Shown: positions 35,073-46,330 of the stretch, piece after piece
Layout: each line of letters opens with the position of its first letter
Numbering within the stretch: position 1 is the stretch's first letter
Notes under the pieces: generated by a model
Database searches by the model: none
What the model was told of the DNA's origin: nothing
What the model saw: only the letters and a program-made list of their open reading frames with translations
Source of the DNA: Imbricaverruca yamaguchii
Lineage: Eukaryota; Arthropoda; Thecostraca; Neoverrucidae
Length of the DNA: 64,000 nt
NCBI GenBank assembly: GCA_034440575.1
Contig: JAOTOL010001554.1
Span: 1,482,501 to 1,546,500 of the forward strand
Direction: 5' to 3'
Translations under genes and position numbers: made by a program

Positions 35073-35485
35073 GGACATCGAGGGGCGTCGTCGAGGGGCG
35101 TCACGCGTTAGGCATCGACTGGCCGGGGGACATTGAGGAGCGCCACGCGTTAGGCACGGCGTCACGCGCTAGGGGTCGACCGGCCTGGGGGACATCGAGG
35201 AGCGTCACGCGTCAGGCACGGACCGGCCTGGGCGAACATCGAGGGGCGTCACGCGTCAGGCACGGACCGGCCTGGGTGAACATCGAGGAGCGTCACGCGT
35301 CAGGCACGGACCGGCCTGGGCGAACATCGAGGGGCGTCACGCGTCAGGCACGGACCGGCCTGGGTGAACATCGAGGAGCGTCACGCGTCAGGCACGGACC
35401 GGCCTGGGCGAACATCGAGGGGCGTCACGCGTCAGGCACGGACCGGCCTGGGTGAACATCGAGGGGCGTCACGCGTTAGACACCG
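35073..35485. repeat. 44-bp minisatellite, about 8-9 copies
   Basis: The unit is ACATCGAGGGGCGTCACGCG then TCAGGCACGGACCGGCCTGG and GCGA. Units alternate between GGGGCG/GGGCGA and GGAGCG/GGGTGA types, giving an 88-bp higher-order period. It is very GC- and CpG-rich. Confidence 0.95.
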
Positions 35486-35499
35486 ACCGGTGCACGGGT

Positions 35500-36035
35500 C
35501 CGAACCTGGCTAGCCGCCATTGTGCCAAACCAGCCGCGGCCGCTCCAGTTTTGCGCGACCCAACATAAACCGGCCCACGCTCATGGCCGGTGCCGAACCG
35601 CCCTCACTCGCCACCCCGAACCGGCCTCCGCGGGCAACAGCCGGCAGCAGCACGCCGCGCAATCCGGCCGCCGCTCGCGGAATCACGGTCACCTACGCAG
35701 GAGCCTGGCAGGCCACACGGTCGCCATGGCGACCGACGGCGCGTTTCGCCACCTGTCCCGGCGGGCCTCTGGCAGCGCGGGCGGCTGCCGGCCATGTTGA
35801 AAACGGAGAGGCGGCGACGGCAGCGCCACGGCCGGAGAGTGGAGCCATCGCCGAACCGGTTAACGGACCGGGGCGGCGCGGCCGGTGCCGCCCGGGTCGG
35901 GTCTGCGTCACCCATGGCGCACCCGAGCCGGAATCGGCTGCTGTGGCGGCGGCTGATGATGTTACTACTGCTGCTGCTGCTGCTGCTCCCCCGATGGGCC
36001 CCATTGAGCGACAACGAGTCACCCAGCTAGTTGTC
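35500..36035. promoter_or_regulatory. GC-rich island inside the large InR intron (candidate promoter)
   Basis: Base composition switches sharply to GC- and CpG-rich, ending in a (CTG)n run at 35960-35985, and returns to AT-rich past 36150. It lies about 10 kb inside the exon 1-2 intron. Candidate roles are an alternative InR promoter or the promoter of a plus-strand transcript. Composition is the only evidence. Confidence 0.4.
35914..36030 (+). CDS. Possible signal-peptide-like small ORF
   Basis: An ATG opens a 38-codon frame MAHPSRNRLLWRRLMM followed by nine Leu, then PRWAPLSDNESPS and a stop. The arrangement (basic start, Leu core, Pro/Arg exit) looks like a signal peptide. The Leu run is simply a (CTG)n repeat, though, and no strong donor follows, so this may be chance. 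It is opposite in strand to InR and within its intron. Confidence 0.2.
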   Translation: MAHPSRNRLLWRRLMMLLLLLLLLLPRWAPLSDNESPS

Positions 36036-36599
36036 TAGGGGTCGGTTCCCGCGACCTCATCCGGAATAGGTCGAGCATCCATTTCCTCTACCGGCCGTTC
36101 CGGCGCCTCATCCGGAATAGGTTTACCCTCATCCAACCTCAATCGGATGAGGAAAATCTAATCCGGCCGGTCGTCGGTTGAGGAAGCGCAAACTCTGGAT
36201 ACGACAAACGTGGATTGGCGTTCAGAATGAAATAGTTTTTAACTTCACTTAAGACACGAGCACAGTCATTAGGTTGTATAAGGCGCACTTTATTTATTTC
36301 ATAACTATTTTCTGGAAGAAATCCAAGAAATATGGAATATGTGAGGAATATGAGCAGGCACCCATGTTTTATGTCACCAACTTCATAACTTTGTCTTCGG
36401 TGCACTTCGGGAGCATCAAATGTCCAAGTTGAAATTGGAGATTGGCGTTTTAAATTTGATGGGTAAATTGTAGGTTCAGACATGCATGCCAACTTACATG
36501 CCTTTCAGAGGGCATGCTTACTGGTATGCATCCACGCTTTTTCTGCATGTATGTATCAGTGGCTGATGGAGGAGCTCCGTATGCCCTCCACATGGGAAG

Positions 36600-36800
36600 G
36601 TGGTTTCCCTCTGACACACGGGCTTTGAATGTTAATGAAAATTATTTCGAGGGGCATGTGAAGGCAATGGCCAAATAAAAATGGATTGGATGGTACGCTC
36701 CATAGGGCTCAATGTTAGCAGTTAAAATTATTTGGGGAGGGAAAACCAACATGGATTGGCACTTGCCCACTAAAACAAATGTATAAAGCAACACATCTGC
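36600..36800 (+). repeat. Interspersed repeat R3, copy C
   Basis: Contains AAAATTATTTCGAGGGGCAT, CATAGGGCTCAATGTTAGCA and GGGAAAACCAACATGGATTG, matching 17150-17320 and 25435-25605. Confidence 0.65.
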
Positions 36801-37309
36801 TCAAACGGGTAACCCGTCGAGTACACTGTAATACTCAAATGGCCCTCGCTAAATGGTCTTTCGTCCCGAGGTGCCCTCCTCAGCGAAAAAGACGCTCATG
36901 CAGCATGCTCCAATGCAGTCCCCCTTCTTCGCTTAATTAATATGGTACTACACGAGAGCGCCGAGGGATTACCGCAACAGCGCCCTTCTGAAGAAATGGC
37001 TCCCCTCCAGACGAGTACCTACCTACTCATCATTTGAAAATCTCTAGATCTTCACCCCTGAAATATATGATTTTGGAGCTACAGAAGCAGCACAAACCAT
37101 CGCCATCCACTGTGCGTCAGATTCCCGGTCGTAGTCAGAATCAGAAAACAACTTGCAGCGTGTTGTATTCATCCTCCAATAACTGCTGCACAACATCGAT
37201 TCATCGGGCTTTCACAATATCAAGCAAGTAAATCCATCAATAAAACATCGACACCACTTTGTGCAAGATCGGAGCAAGCGGCCGAGAATGCCACCGATCT
37301 GCACATATG

Positions 37310-37540
37310 ACGACCATTGCTTCACGCGAGGAGGTAGGCAGCTGGCGCCAGACGTGGCGGGGGTCGGTGCTGGCCACGACCTCACTGGGACGACGGTCAC
37401 GACCTCACGGGGAACACGACCATTGCTTCACGCGAGGAGGTAGGCAGCTGGCGCCAGACGTGGCGGGGGTCGGTGCTGGCCACGACCTCACTGGGACGAC
37501 GGTCACGACCTCACTGGGAACACGACCATTGCTTCACGCG
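37310..37540. repeat. ~106-bp tandem duplication
   Basis: Two full copies of a block beginning GACCATTGCTTCACGCGAGG and containing GCAGCTGGCGCCAGACGTGG and CACGACCTCACTGGGACGAC, plus a partial third. They are almost identical, so recent. Confidence 0.92.
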
Positions 37541-40260
37541 AGGACCGGCAAGACCACAAACAACGCCAGGGCTGAGTGGCACGACACATGGTGAAGAGCA
37601 AAACACATCCTGGAGTCTTTGTCTTCATGAATCGCCATGAGCCATAAGTGCTTGCGAAATCCACACCCAACTAACTGCTTCACTGCCTGAAAACGTCGCG
37701 AACCAGTGGGGTCCGAAACCACAACCAGTTCCGACGACACAACAACCAGTTGTGTCATCGGAAAGCGCTTGACCAGTGGGGTCAGAAACCACACCCAAAA
37801 TGTATCTCCACCAAAAGTGACGTCACAACGCCACTACGTCAAATGAGGATCACCAGCGAAACCGCTTCGTATTTGTTCTCAAGCTGGTGATACTTAACAC
37901 GTGGATATAACCGCCGCCAACGATACCGCAAACGCTTTTGACTGGAGCAACACTCAAAATTGAACTTCATCGTGTGGAAAATTAATCGTGTAAAAAGCGA
38001 ATAACCGATATTGACAATATAAACGGCCGACACGATCGATGCTCGTCGACTTGAGGTCTCACCTGTATGGTAATCGTGCACTGAGCTCAAGATGATCGTT
38101 TGCGAGCGCAGTGCTCTGGCAGACCATGTGCTGAACAGCACAATGTACCTCGTAGCTCGACTTCCTTTCCGTCCTGCGTCCTATCCCACACCTAACAACC
38201 TTCAATCATGCCGTTTTCTAACCTGAGTTCCCTTTGTGTTGCTCCCACGCTTATTATCATCTTATCATCGTCAGTCCCAGAATGGGCGCCAACTACTTAT
38301 GAACTGTGCATGTACTGCACATCAAAATAATAACAACAATAAATAGCGAACCATTTGAACAAAATAATCGTGCTGATCACAACAGTTAGGCGTAGCTTAG
38401 CATATTAACACGTCATCAATGGACGGTGGAGCCTAGTGACATGTGAGGTGAAGTGAAATAAGGAATCGATATAGACACCATCCTGGTGCTTGCCTGCCTA
38501 GCTAACGATACAGTGTGTTACAAACACGCACTCAAAGCCCGTTCCAAGCTCACAACAGTCCGCTTCCAAACGTGAACGTCACGGGTCTTACCTAGGAACT
38601 GGCCTCATAACTTTGGGAGCCGACAAAAGTCCACATTTTGCTGTATTCACGAAAGCAGAAGGCACGAGGGGCAACAACAGAGTGTGAAGCCGTCGAGAAG
38701 GGACAGGAAGACGCACACGCTCTGCAGGTAAGCGATGAGCCAATGGTTGAATTTTTCGATGGTATGTACACATTTCGGTTCAAGGTTTTATTATCGCCGG
38801 GTTACTAGGATGTCCAATCAAAAGTATTGCATTAAGCCTTGGCACTTGCAGAAAACGTCCTGTGCCCAATAGCAAACGAAGTGCCGGATGCTCACAAAAC
38901 TAGGTGATACATTCATGTAGAATATAAGTTTGTTGACATAATATGATGTGGTGTCCTGACTTCTGGACGATCAAGAGCACCCTCAACCATCAACAGCACA
39001 ACCCTGTCGAGTTGCGCGGTTGTGTTAACATTTGTGCAACATGCAGTAAAACTGACGGAGCCGACTTTGTGTGTCAACTGCATTTTTGCATATTATACAT
39101 ATTTTTGCAGTCAACTGCATAGGCGCACATTTGTTAACCCATATGCACTGGGCGTATGGCTCATCTCGGAACTGGATGGTCTGCTCCAGCCCCCCTCCCT
39201 ATGCAACTTCCAAATATTTCAACGAAGTATGACAACACTTGGACACATACGTTATTCACGTGACCTGAGAAGATAACCTTGATCCGTAATCTCTGGAGGT
39301 CACAGTGTAGGAAAAACTAGGTCAATACCCAGCAAATAGAAAATGTTAACTTCCCCGCAAAACTCACATTTGAGTTAGGAAGGGGCTAAATGCGTTCTGT
39401 TTTATAATATACAAGATTTTGGCCACAAGTCACCCTACGCCATGTCAGGTCGCGCAATATTCGACATTTTCTACGTGAATCATGCGTAAATGACTACTTC
39501 AGAAATATGGTCACTTGATGACAAAGATATCGCTCGATTTTCAAATTGTGGATGCCAAATTATTCCAAATTGATGTAGATAAACAGCCCCAAAGTCACAA
39601 TGGCTTCACTCGCTTATTTCAAGAGAGAGTATGCTTCCCAATAGGGGAGTAGCTTCCCCCCACCCACTCGGAGCTGACAGGCTTATAACTATATATCAGA
39701 CGATAAAGCAGGCGATGGGCAATGCGATCATTTTTGTTTTATAACTCTAGCTCAACTACAAATAGAAAATGACGCGCTGACAGCACGTACTACTTCCGAG
39801 TCAATGGCAAATCAACCTACTAGAAGGGACTTTGAAGCGATACCTTCATCTGCTGCTGGGAGGGCTCTAGGTCAGCGGGTTCAATCCTGAGTGAGATAAT
39901 TAGGACGTGAAGCAAGGTAGCAAAATGCAAGTTACTACGGTCTCAAAACTGTGCCATCGTCTCCGGGCGGACTCGGTCGGCTCGCTCAGATCAGTTCTTC
40001 CCTGGTATAAATGGCAGTGGATTCGATAGTGCTTTGCCGCTACTCGCAATCGGAAGAGCCAACGGTTTGTTGTTTCTTTTTGGACAGCAGCGCGCACCTG
40101 ATACTCGAATGTGAACCTGATAATGTCTCCAATTTTAATCGACAAGAACTCCCGTCTGTGTTCTTTACAGTCAACAGCTGCACTGCGGATGTATGTACAG
40201 ATGTAAGCATGGCTGTCGTACCAGTCACGGCTGACATCTGATGCGACTGCACGTCAACAA
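37541..40260. other. Intron 1-2, no gene seen
   Basis: Mostly unique AT-rich sequence. No exon, RNA gene or clear mobile element is supported. Short open frames show no recognisable domains. Confidence 0.45.
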
Positions 40261-40262
40261 TA

Positions 40263-40465
40263 CCAGACGGACGTCAGCCACTACGAGCTGGTGACCCTCC
40301 GATAGACTTCAGTGACTGCAGGTCAGTGACACCAGATGGACGTGATGACTACATATCGGCGACCCCTGATAGACGTCAGTGACTGCAGGTCAGTGACACC
40401 ATATGGACGTGATGACTACATACCGGCGACCCCTGATAGACGTCAGTGACTGCAGGTCAGTGACA
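40263..40465. repeat. 67-bp tandem repeat, about 3 copies
   Basis: The unit contains GTCAGTGACTGCAGGTCAGT, GACACCAGATGGACGTGATG and ACTACATA. Related fragments continue at 40910-41200 (GATGACTAC runs), just downstream of InR exon 1. Confidence 0.88.
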
Positions 40466-41242
40466 CAGAACGAGTACAGCAGGATTTCGAAATAGTCATG
40501 GAAATAATGACATTACAAAATGTGTTAAGTCCCGTAAACCCAGTGTTGAGGAAATTGCGTACATATTAATGTTCCCGCTTTGCGTGCTTTGAGAGGTACC
40601 TAATTTGGTGACAATGATCAACGACAACGACGCAAACGCCCATGTCATAAACTCGGATTATATAACATAGCACATCATAGGTAATACTTTCACCTGGAAC
40701 TGTGCTACGGAGTGTTCGCTATCACGATCTCGGATCCGTTATAGTGAGCATAAGCATGACACTTGTAAAAGGAATACAGTTAGAAATGAGAAATGAATGA
40801 TTCACAAGCATGCACCAAGAAACAAGATATGGATACGCCTTTGTGGAGGATGTCGATTCAGCGTTCAGTAAGTGGGAGATTCCACCCTACTTCGCGAATA
40901 ATGTATCACTGCGTCAGTGATAGCAGGTCAGTGACACCACATGGACGTGATGACTAGTGCATATAGTAGTCATCACATACAGTATTCACTGATGACTACT
41001 GCTGACTACTGATGACTATACTGATGACTATACTGATAACTATATAGCAATCACTGATCCCACCAGATGATTAATGACTACTACATATAGTAGTACCTGA
41101 CCCCTGATAGACGTCAATTACTGTAGGTCAGTGGCATCAGATGGAGTTTAGTGACGGTAAGTCTGTCATCAAAGATGGACGTCAGTAACACCAGATGGAC
41201 AATGACACCAGATGGACCGTCAACGGCCAGCACACGGCTCAC

Positions 41243-41420
41243 CTGTAGAAAAGCACGTAATGCGTGACCTGTTTCAGTCTCGGGAAGCTGATATTCTTGA
41301 AGGTGGCTTGCGTACGGTTCTGGTTGATCAGGATGAGGTGGAGGTAGCCCTCGATGACGTCACAGTCGGAGAGAGACGTATCCATGGAGATGCTGTTGCG
41401 AATGTCGATCGACCCGCAGA
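41243..41420 (-). CDS. InR: InR exon 1 (visible): start of L1 ligand-binding domain
   Basis: The exon encodes 58 codons beginning VCGSIDIRNS, then SLSDCDVIEGYLHLILI, ending near FPRLKQVTHYVLFYR. These match the opening of the receptor L1 domain: the first conserved Cys, D-I-R-N, C-x-V-I-E-G-x-L and the FP-x-L ... Y-x-L-x-F strand. L1 supplies much of the primary insulin-binding face. The acceptor is TTTACAG before TCTGCGGG (entry phase 1) and the donor is ACAG/GTGAGC (exit phase 2). The acceptor is the last member of a 78-bp tandem array just upstream whose units copy this same acceptor, so the true 5' boundary could be elsewhere in the array. The preceding signal-peptide exon must end in phase 1. 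Confidence 0.93.
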
Positions 41421-42216
41421 CTGTAAACGGAGTGGTGACGGGTGAGTGGGTGTAGGACGGCGCTTCACACACCCTACCTAATGACAGCGACCCACAGACT
41501 GTGAACGGATTGGTGACGGGTGAGTGGGTGTCGGACGGCGCTTCACACACCCTACCCAATGACAGCGACCCGTAGACTGTGAACGGAGTGGTGACGGGTG
41601 AGTGGGTGTCGGACGGCGCTTCACACACCCTACCTAATGACAGGGACCCGCAGACTGTGAACGGAGTGGTGACGGGTGAGTGGGTGTCGGACGGCGCTTC
41701 ACACACCCTACCTAATGACAGCGACCCGCAGACTGTGAACGGAGTGGTGACGAGTGAGTGGGTGTCGGACGGCGCTTCACACACCCTACCTAATGACAGC
41801 GACCCGCAGACTGTGAACGGAGTGGTGACGGGTGAGTGGGTGTCGGACGGCGCTTCACACACCCTACCTAATGACAGCGACCCGCAGACTGTGAACGGAG
41901 TGGTGACGGGTGAGTGGGTGTCGGACGGCGCTTCACACACCCTACCTAATGACAGCGACCCGCAGACTGTGAACGGAGTGGTGACGGGTGAGTGGGTGTC
42001 GGACGGCGCTTCACACGCCCTACCTAATGACAGCGACCCGCAGACTGTAAACGGAGTGGTGACGGGTGAGTGGGTGTCGGACGGCGCTTCACACACCCTA
42101 CCTAATGACAGCGACCCGCAGACTTTGAACGGATTGGTGACGGGTGAGTAGGTGTCGGACGGCGCTTCACACACCCTACCTAATGACAGGGACCCGCAGA
42201 CTTTGAACGGAGTGGT
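41409..42216 (-). repeat. 78-bp array of duplicated exon-1 acceptor sites, about 10 copies
   Basis: On the InR strand each 78-bp unit holds an acceptor (TTCACAG), then TCTGCGGGTCG as in the true exon, then CTGTCATTAG and a donor-like GTAGGG. The acceptor-to-donor segment is 21 nt and the remainder 57 nt, both multiples of three. All copies are open in the receptor frame and read V-C-G-S-L-S-L-G-R plus VCEAPSDTHSPVTTPFT. The last acceptor is that of InR exon 1. Units differ by very few bases. Confidence 0.96.
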
Positions 42217-43261
42217 GACCTACACCACCGACTACATCTACTCGAAGTTGCCATCCTTTGCAGACTGGCATGTTGCGATTTTCCCAGCTCAATAAACGTT
42301 CCATCGACGATTATTGATGCTACATGAGTGGTACAGATTGGTCAGTACTATTATCTGCATCTTGAGCAAAATTCGGACACTCATCATCTAAATAATAAAG
42401 TGCTACTTGTTCATCAAGGTCAAACTCAGCGCTATATTGTCCTGAAGCTCGAAATATGCGACTACTAAATACATGAACAAACATCATGACTGTTGAAAAG
42501 TAGTTCACCCTTGTGCCATGAATTCAACTAGGACTCGTTTTAAAAATGAAAGAATTGGCAGCAGTGTTTAGCATTAAAGCGATAACAGTGATACAATAAA
42601 ATAATTACCTTTGGGAGCTGACAAAAAATAACTTCCCTCTACCGTGTGAAACGAAATCACAGTTTTCACTCCCTTCATCGCAACAAATTATATTGCACGT
42701 GATGTACGCACGTCACCTGACTACCTATGGTCAGAATCAGACCAGATTATAAACTACACTCAGCTTTAATCACTAGCATACTCCGAAAGCACCCTTCAGG
42801 AAAACCGAGCTGGCGACCGAGTTGGCTATCAACCCAATTGTATTGTGCCCTGATTTACTGGTGCCGCGAAAACATCCAGACATCAGACAAGTTTAAAGGA
42901 TGAAAAAGCTCATCTAATATATGATCAGTAATCACAACCGTTGGCAATGCTTCCCACCTACTTATGGGTGCTTCAGCATCGCAAACTTTTCTTATAAAGT
43001 GCCTGTAACTTCACAAGAGATCAGCCTATGAACGCCCAAAAGATGATAAGGCTTTTCTGAGTTAAAACCACAGTTCAGAATATACTTATGAAAAACTCCT
43101 CTTAAAAACTCCTCATAAAAATGATATGGAAAAATCGTAGAACCCATTTACGATCAGGGTGTTACTTGGTTCGTTCCGTGGGCGCTTGGGCGTATCAACT
43201 GCAGTGGCCGCTCTGCCTCCTTTGATCAAAGATGCGGCACACAAATGGTCATGTAGCTGCC
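42217..43261. other. 5' flank or first intron of InR, no exon recognised
   Basis: AT-rich unique sequence. The missing signal-peptide exon must lie somewhere upstream (to the right), but no candidate with hydrophobic core, ATG and phase-1 donor is convincing here. Confidence 0.45.
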
Positions 43262-43420
43262 AGTTAGTTATTTTGTGGTCTTACGACGTACTTAGCACCC
43301 GAGGCGCATGGCGTCGCCCGCCTCTCGCCCTGGCAGGAAGGGGGTGGGGCATCCCGGGGAAACGAACTCCGTACCTCTGGCGTGTCAGATGCTCAGCTTA
43401 ACCATTGCGCTACCGGCACC
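43262..43420 (-). mobile_element. tRNA-derived SINE, copy 1
   Basis: The minus strand reads GGTGCCGGTAGCGCAATGGT (A-box-like), then a B-box-like GGAGTTCGTTTCC, then a body with TTCCTGCCAGGG and GAGAGGCGGGCGACGCC and a tail ACGTCGTAAGACCACAAA. It is homologous to the SINEs at 47633 and 49529. Confidence 0.88.
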
Positions 43421-44143
43421 CAATTGTGAAGCTGCAAGGAACAGGAAGGGAAGCGTTATTACTCAGTCCAGAAAGCATGCCGGAGAAGGATTGGTGGCCT
43501 GTGCCGGCGATTGCAACAACCGGGGAAGCGAGGCTCCCCGGCGCACAAGCGTTTTTGAATAGCTTGAGTGAGAATTGAGAGTTGGGTGCTGGGTATAGGA
43601 TTGCACGGGATTATGCAACAAAAGAAGGCTATTTTGAAAAGCATTTTGTTGTCACGTTAGGTACATGGCAGATTAATAACTTGGATGTTTTATCCTCGAG
43701 TTTGCATTTCATTTTTGTTATCTTGGTCAAAGGAAAACACGAGTAACACTAAGGAGAGTTAGCATGTGGTTATTTTAAAGGCGATTATATAAGGCAACCA
43801 AATGCTCTTCTTAAGTAGAATAAAATTACACATTGGTCTCATATATTTCAGCCATGGCCCCACTTTGGAGACAGAGCATATACGCAGATACATTTTACGC
43901 ACAGGATTCGCAGCATATACTTAATGTGTCAGGACGCCTACCAATATTGACGAAGGGGTTTTAATCCTCGTCTAAATCCAAGTATGGCACCAACATAACA
44001 ATAGCATTGCAACAAGTGCATGTGATGCGGCCCTACCAGTGTAAGAATGTTCGTCGCTTCCCTTTGGACCTTTCCTATCCGAATATATCAGACCAATTTG
44101 TTCTATTTTACTTAATATGAGCATTTGCTTACTTTATATAATC
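43421..44143. other. Unique AT-rich spacer
   Basis: No gene, RNA gene or repeat recognised. Confidence 0.5.
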
Positions 44144-44151
44144 GGCTTAAT

Positions 44152-44258
44152 CAGGGATGCGGAGCCGGGCAAATTTTGGACGGCTCCGGCTCCGACTCTG
44201 GCTCCGGGGAAGTATCCCGGCTCCGACTCCGACACCGGCTCCGAGTAAAATGTCCCGG

Positions 44259-44291
<33 letters not shown>

Positions 44292-44832
44292 GTCCATCTC
44301 CGGCTCCGGCTCCGGCTCCATCTCCGGCTCCGGCTCCGGCTCCGGCTCCATCTCCGGCTCCGGCTGGGGCTCCGCCCATCCCGTGAACGGTCCAGGGAAC
44401 ACCATTGTTGTAAATTGTGATGCTTGACCTCATCTCTAATAAGGTACAACAACCCGTTGATGATGGAAACAATGAACTTAACTAAACTAAACATGGAACT
44501 ATTGCATTGACTACTGAGGCTAGAATATGGTTATTTGCTATTCTACCATTATTTGATGATATTTTTACATGTTACCCGTATTTAAACATTTTGGCTTTTA
44601 AAAATGCGTTTTCATACCATACCATACCATACCATACCATACCATACTAGGTACACTGTGTTCATTTCACGTTTGCTAATTTTGTTTAATTTACACGTCT
44701 TTCGGAGTCGGACCCGCCCTGCTTTTGACGGCTCCGGCTTCGACTCCGGCTCCGAGTAAAATGTCCCGGCGGCTCCGGCTCCGCCTCCGGGCAAAATGTT
44801 CCGGCTCCGGCGGCTCCGGCTCCGCATCCCTG
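44152..44832 (+). mobile_element. hAT-like non-autonomous transposon with GGAGCC-repeat termini, copy 1
   Basis: The ends are inverted: CAGGGATGCGGAGCCGG on the left and CCGGCTCCGCATCCCTG on the right. They are flanked by 8-bp near-identical target duplications GGCTTAAT (44144-44151) and GTCTTAAT (44833-44840). Inside the termini are long GGCTCC hexamer runs. The core has TTTGTTTAATTTACAC and an ACCAT pentamer run near 44620-44648. CAGGG ends and an 8-bp duplication indicate the hAT superfamily. No transposase frame is present. Confidence 0.92.
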
Positions 44833-45028
44833 GTCTTAATTGAGCAATGGTCAGTACAGCCTTCCGCAACACTGCATGGCCACTTTTCAATGATTTATAC
44901 GACTATTGCAGGGGTAGATTTTATGAAGATCAGGAGGCCCGCTAGGCTGACGCACCAAGTCAACAGACTGAGATCACATCGCCATCAGCACGCAACTACG
45001 GAGAGCATTTGCTTGGTTGTTACCTGGG

Positions 45029-45484
45029 TATCCGCCAGAAAAGCAAGTTGTGTTTTTCCGTCGTCCTTACGCCAAGGACATCCCACTCGATACGCTGGCG
45101 GATACTGGCTGCAGCCGTACTTATCGGCGTCATCGTGAATGTGCAACTCGTAGCAAACTTCCCAATTCAAAAATAAACAAGACATGGATAAGTAAATTAG
45201 TGTGGATACAAGGTACAAGGTGAAAGAACGAAGCAAGCATAAATGAACTGAATGAAAATGTAATATCACCCAGATTTAAATAATGACATACTTCAGGCAA
45301 GACGTACTGGATGGGCCCGTACGGGATCGTCGAGGACGGAGAGGGGTGGGGCACGGGTTGAGGGATGGGTGCTGCGTGCAGCTGACTGCGGAGTCGGCAG
45401 GCGGTATTTCCTATCCGGGCACAGGGAGCACATGGCTGTGGTGTCGCGGCGGACTTTTGTGTTAGCGTGGGTCGGGGCGCCTGC
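45029..45484 (-). other. Two weak candidate exons of unknown product
   Basis: On the minus strand, 45305-45484 runs from GATGCTGCAG/GCGCCCC to CTGAA/GTATGT, and 45029-45168 runs from a T-rich tract to ACCCAG/GTAACA, with a frame reading YELHIHDDADKYGCSQYPPA. Splice signals and composition are suggestive only. The second exit phase (0) does not fit InR exon 1 (entry phase 1). I do not recognise a family. Confidence 0.2.
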
Positions 45485-45499
45485 AGCATCACAGGCGTC

Positions 45500-46330
45500 G
45501 GGTGGGTCTTGAATAGTCACGAACCACACATCACATTCCGGCCCACCCTACTCGTCCACCGTGGCACCACACCACATCCCGCCGCCGGCGGGCCTACGCC
45601 ACGCAGACGCTCAGTGCGAGCATGGGCAGCTCGCTGCCCTGCCGACGCGGACGTGCTGCATAGACGTAGGGCGGCGTCGACATCACGCCGCCGCGTCGGC
45701 TACTACGGCCGGCCCGACGCCGGCTCGGCGCGTGCCGTTTGTTATGGTAATGCCGGCGGTGGTGGGCCGGCGATGCGACGCCCGACGGCGGCCGGCCACG
45801 CCGTCTTCTGACGCACGCCGAGCCGCCCCACCCGTAGGTTATTGACACCGGCGCATCTGACTACACGCGGCGGCGGCGGCGGCGGCGGCGGCGGCCGCCT
45901 GGCCGAGTACGAGCGCGCGAGCACACGTGACTGACTACGCGTCGGGCGGCGGCCGGCGCCGATCCTGCCGCTGCGGGCAGCGCGAGCGCCGGCGCGCCGC
46001 CAGCCCGCTCTGCCCGAGCGGCGAGAGCGGCGCACTTTATCGACCGGCTGGTCGGCCTTCACGAGCAAATCCATAGTTGACTGGCCGAGGCCAAACTGGC
46101 GGGCGCCTGCAGCCAGTGCGGTGCCGCCGCCGGTCGGATCCCGGCCAGATGCCGGCCAGCGTCGCCGCCCCGACTGAGTCGTAGTGGCAGGTATCGCAAG
46201 TGTCGCGGCTCGCCAGTAGCGGCCGTATGGGAGCACCGATCGCCGCCCGGTGCGGCCACAGTCGCACCTGCACAGGCACACAGCCACACAGAAAGCGGTG
46301 CACACAGGCGAGACCACGTGCAGCTCAACA
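45500..46330. promoter_or_regulatory. GC-rich island with (CGG)n, candidate promoter
   Basis: About 800 bp of strongly CpG-rich sequence between AT-rich flanks, with a (CGG)n run at 45868-45896. It is a plausible 5' end for InR (about 4 kb upstream of exon 1) or for another gene. Minus-strand frames here are long but have no recognisable domain. Evidence is composition and position only. Confidence 0.4.

Noticed and set aside
45742..46317. Minus-strand 191-codon frame as InR first exon
   Set aside because: The first codon is GTG, not ATG; the sequence is Arg/Pro-rich without a signal peptide and no phase-1 donor was found. Kept only as a GC-rich island.
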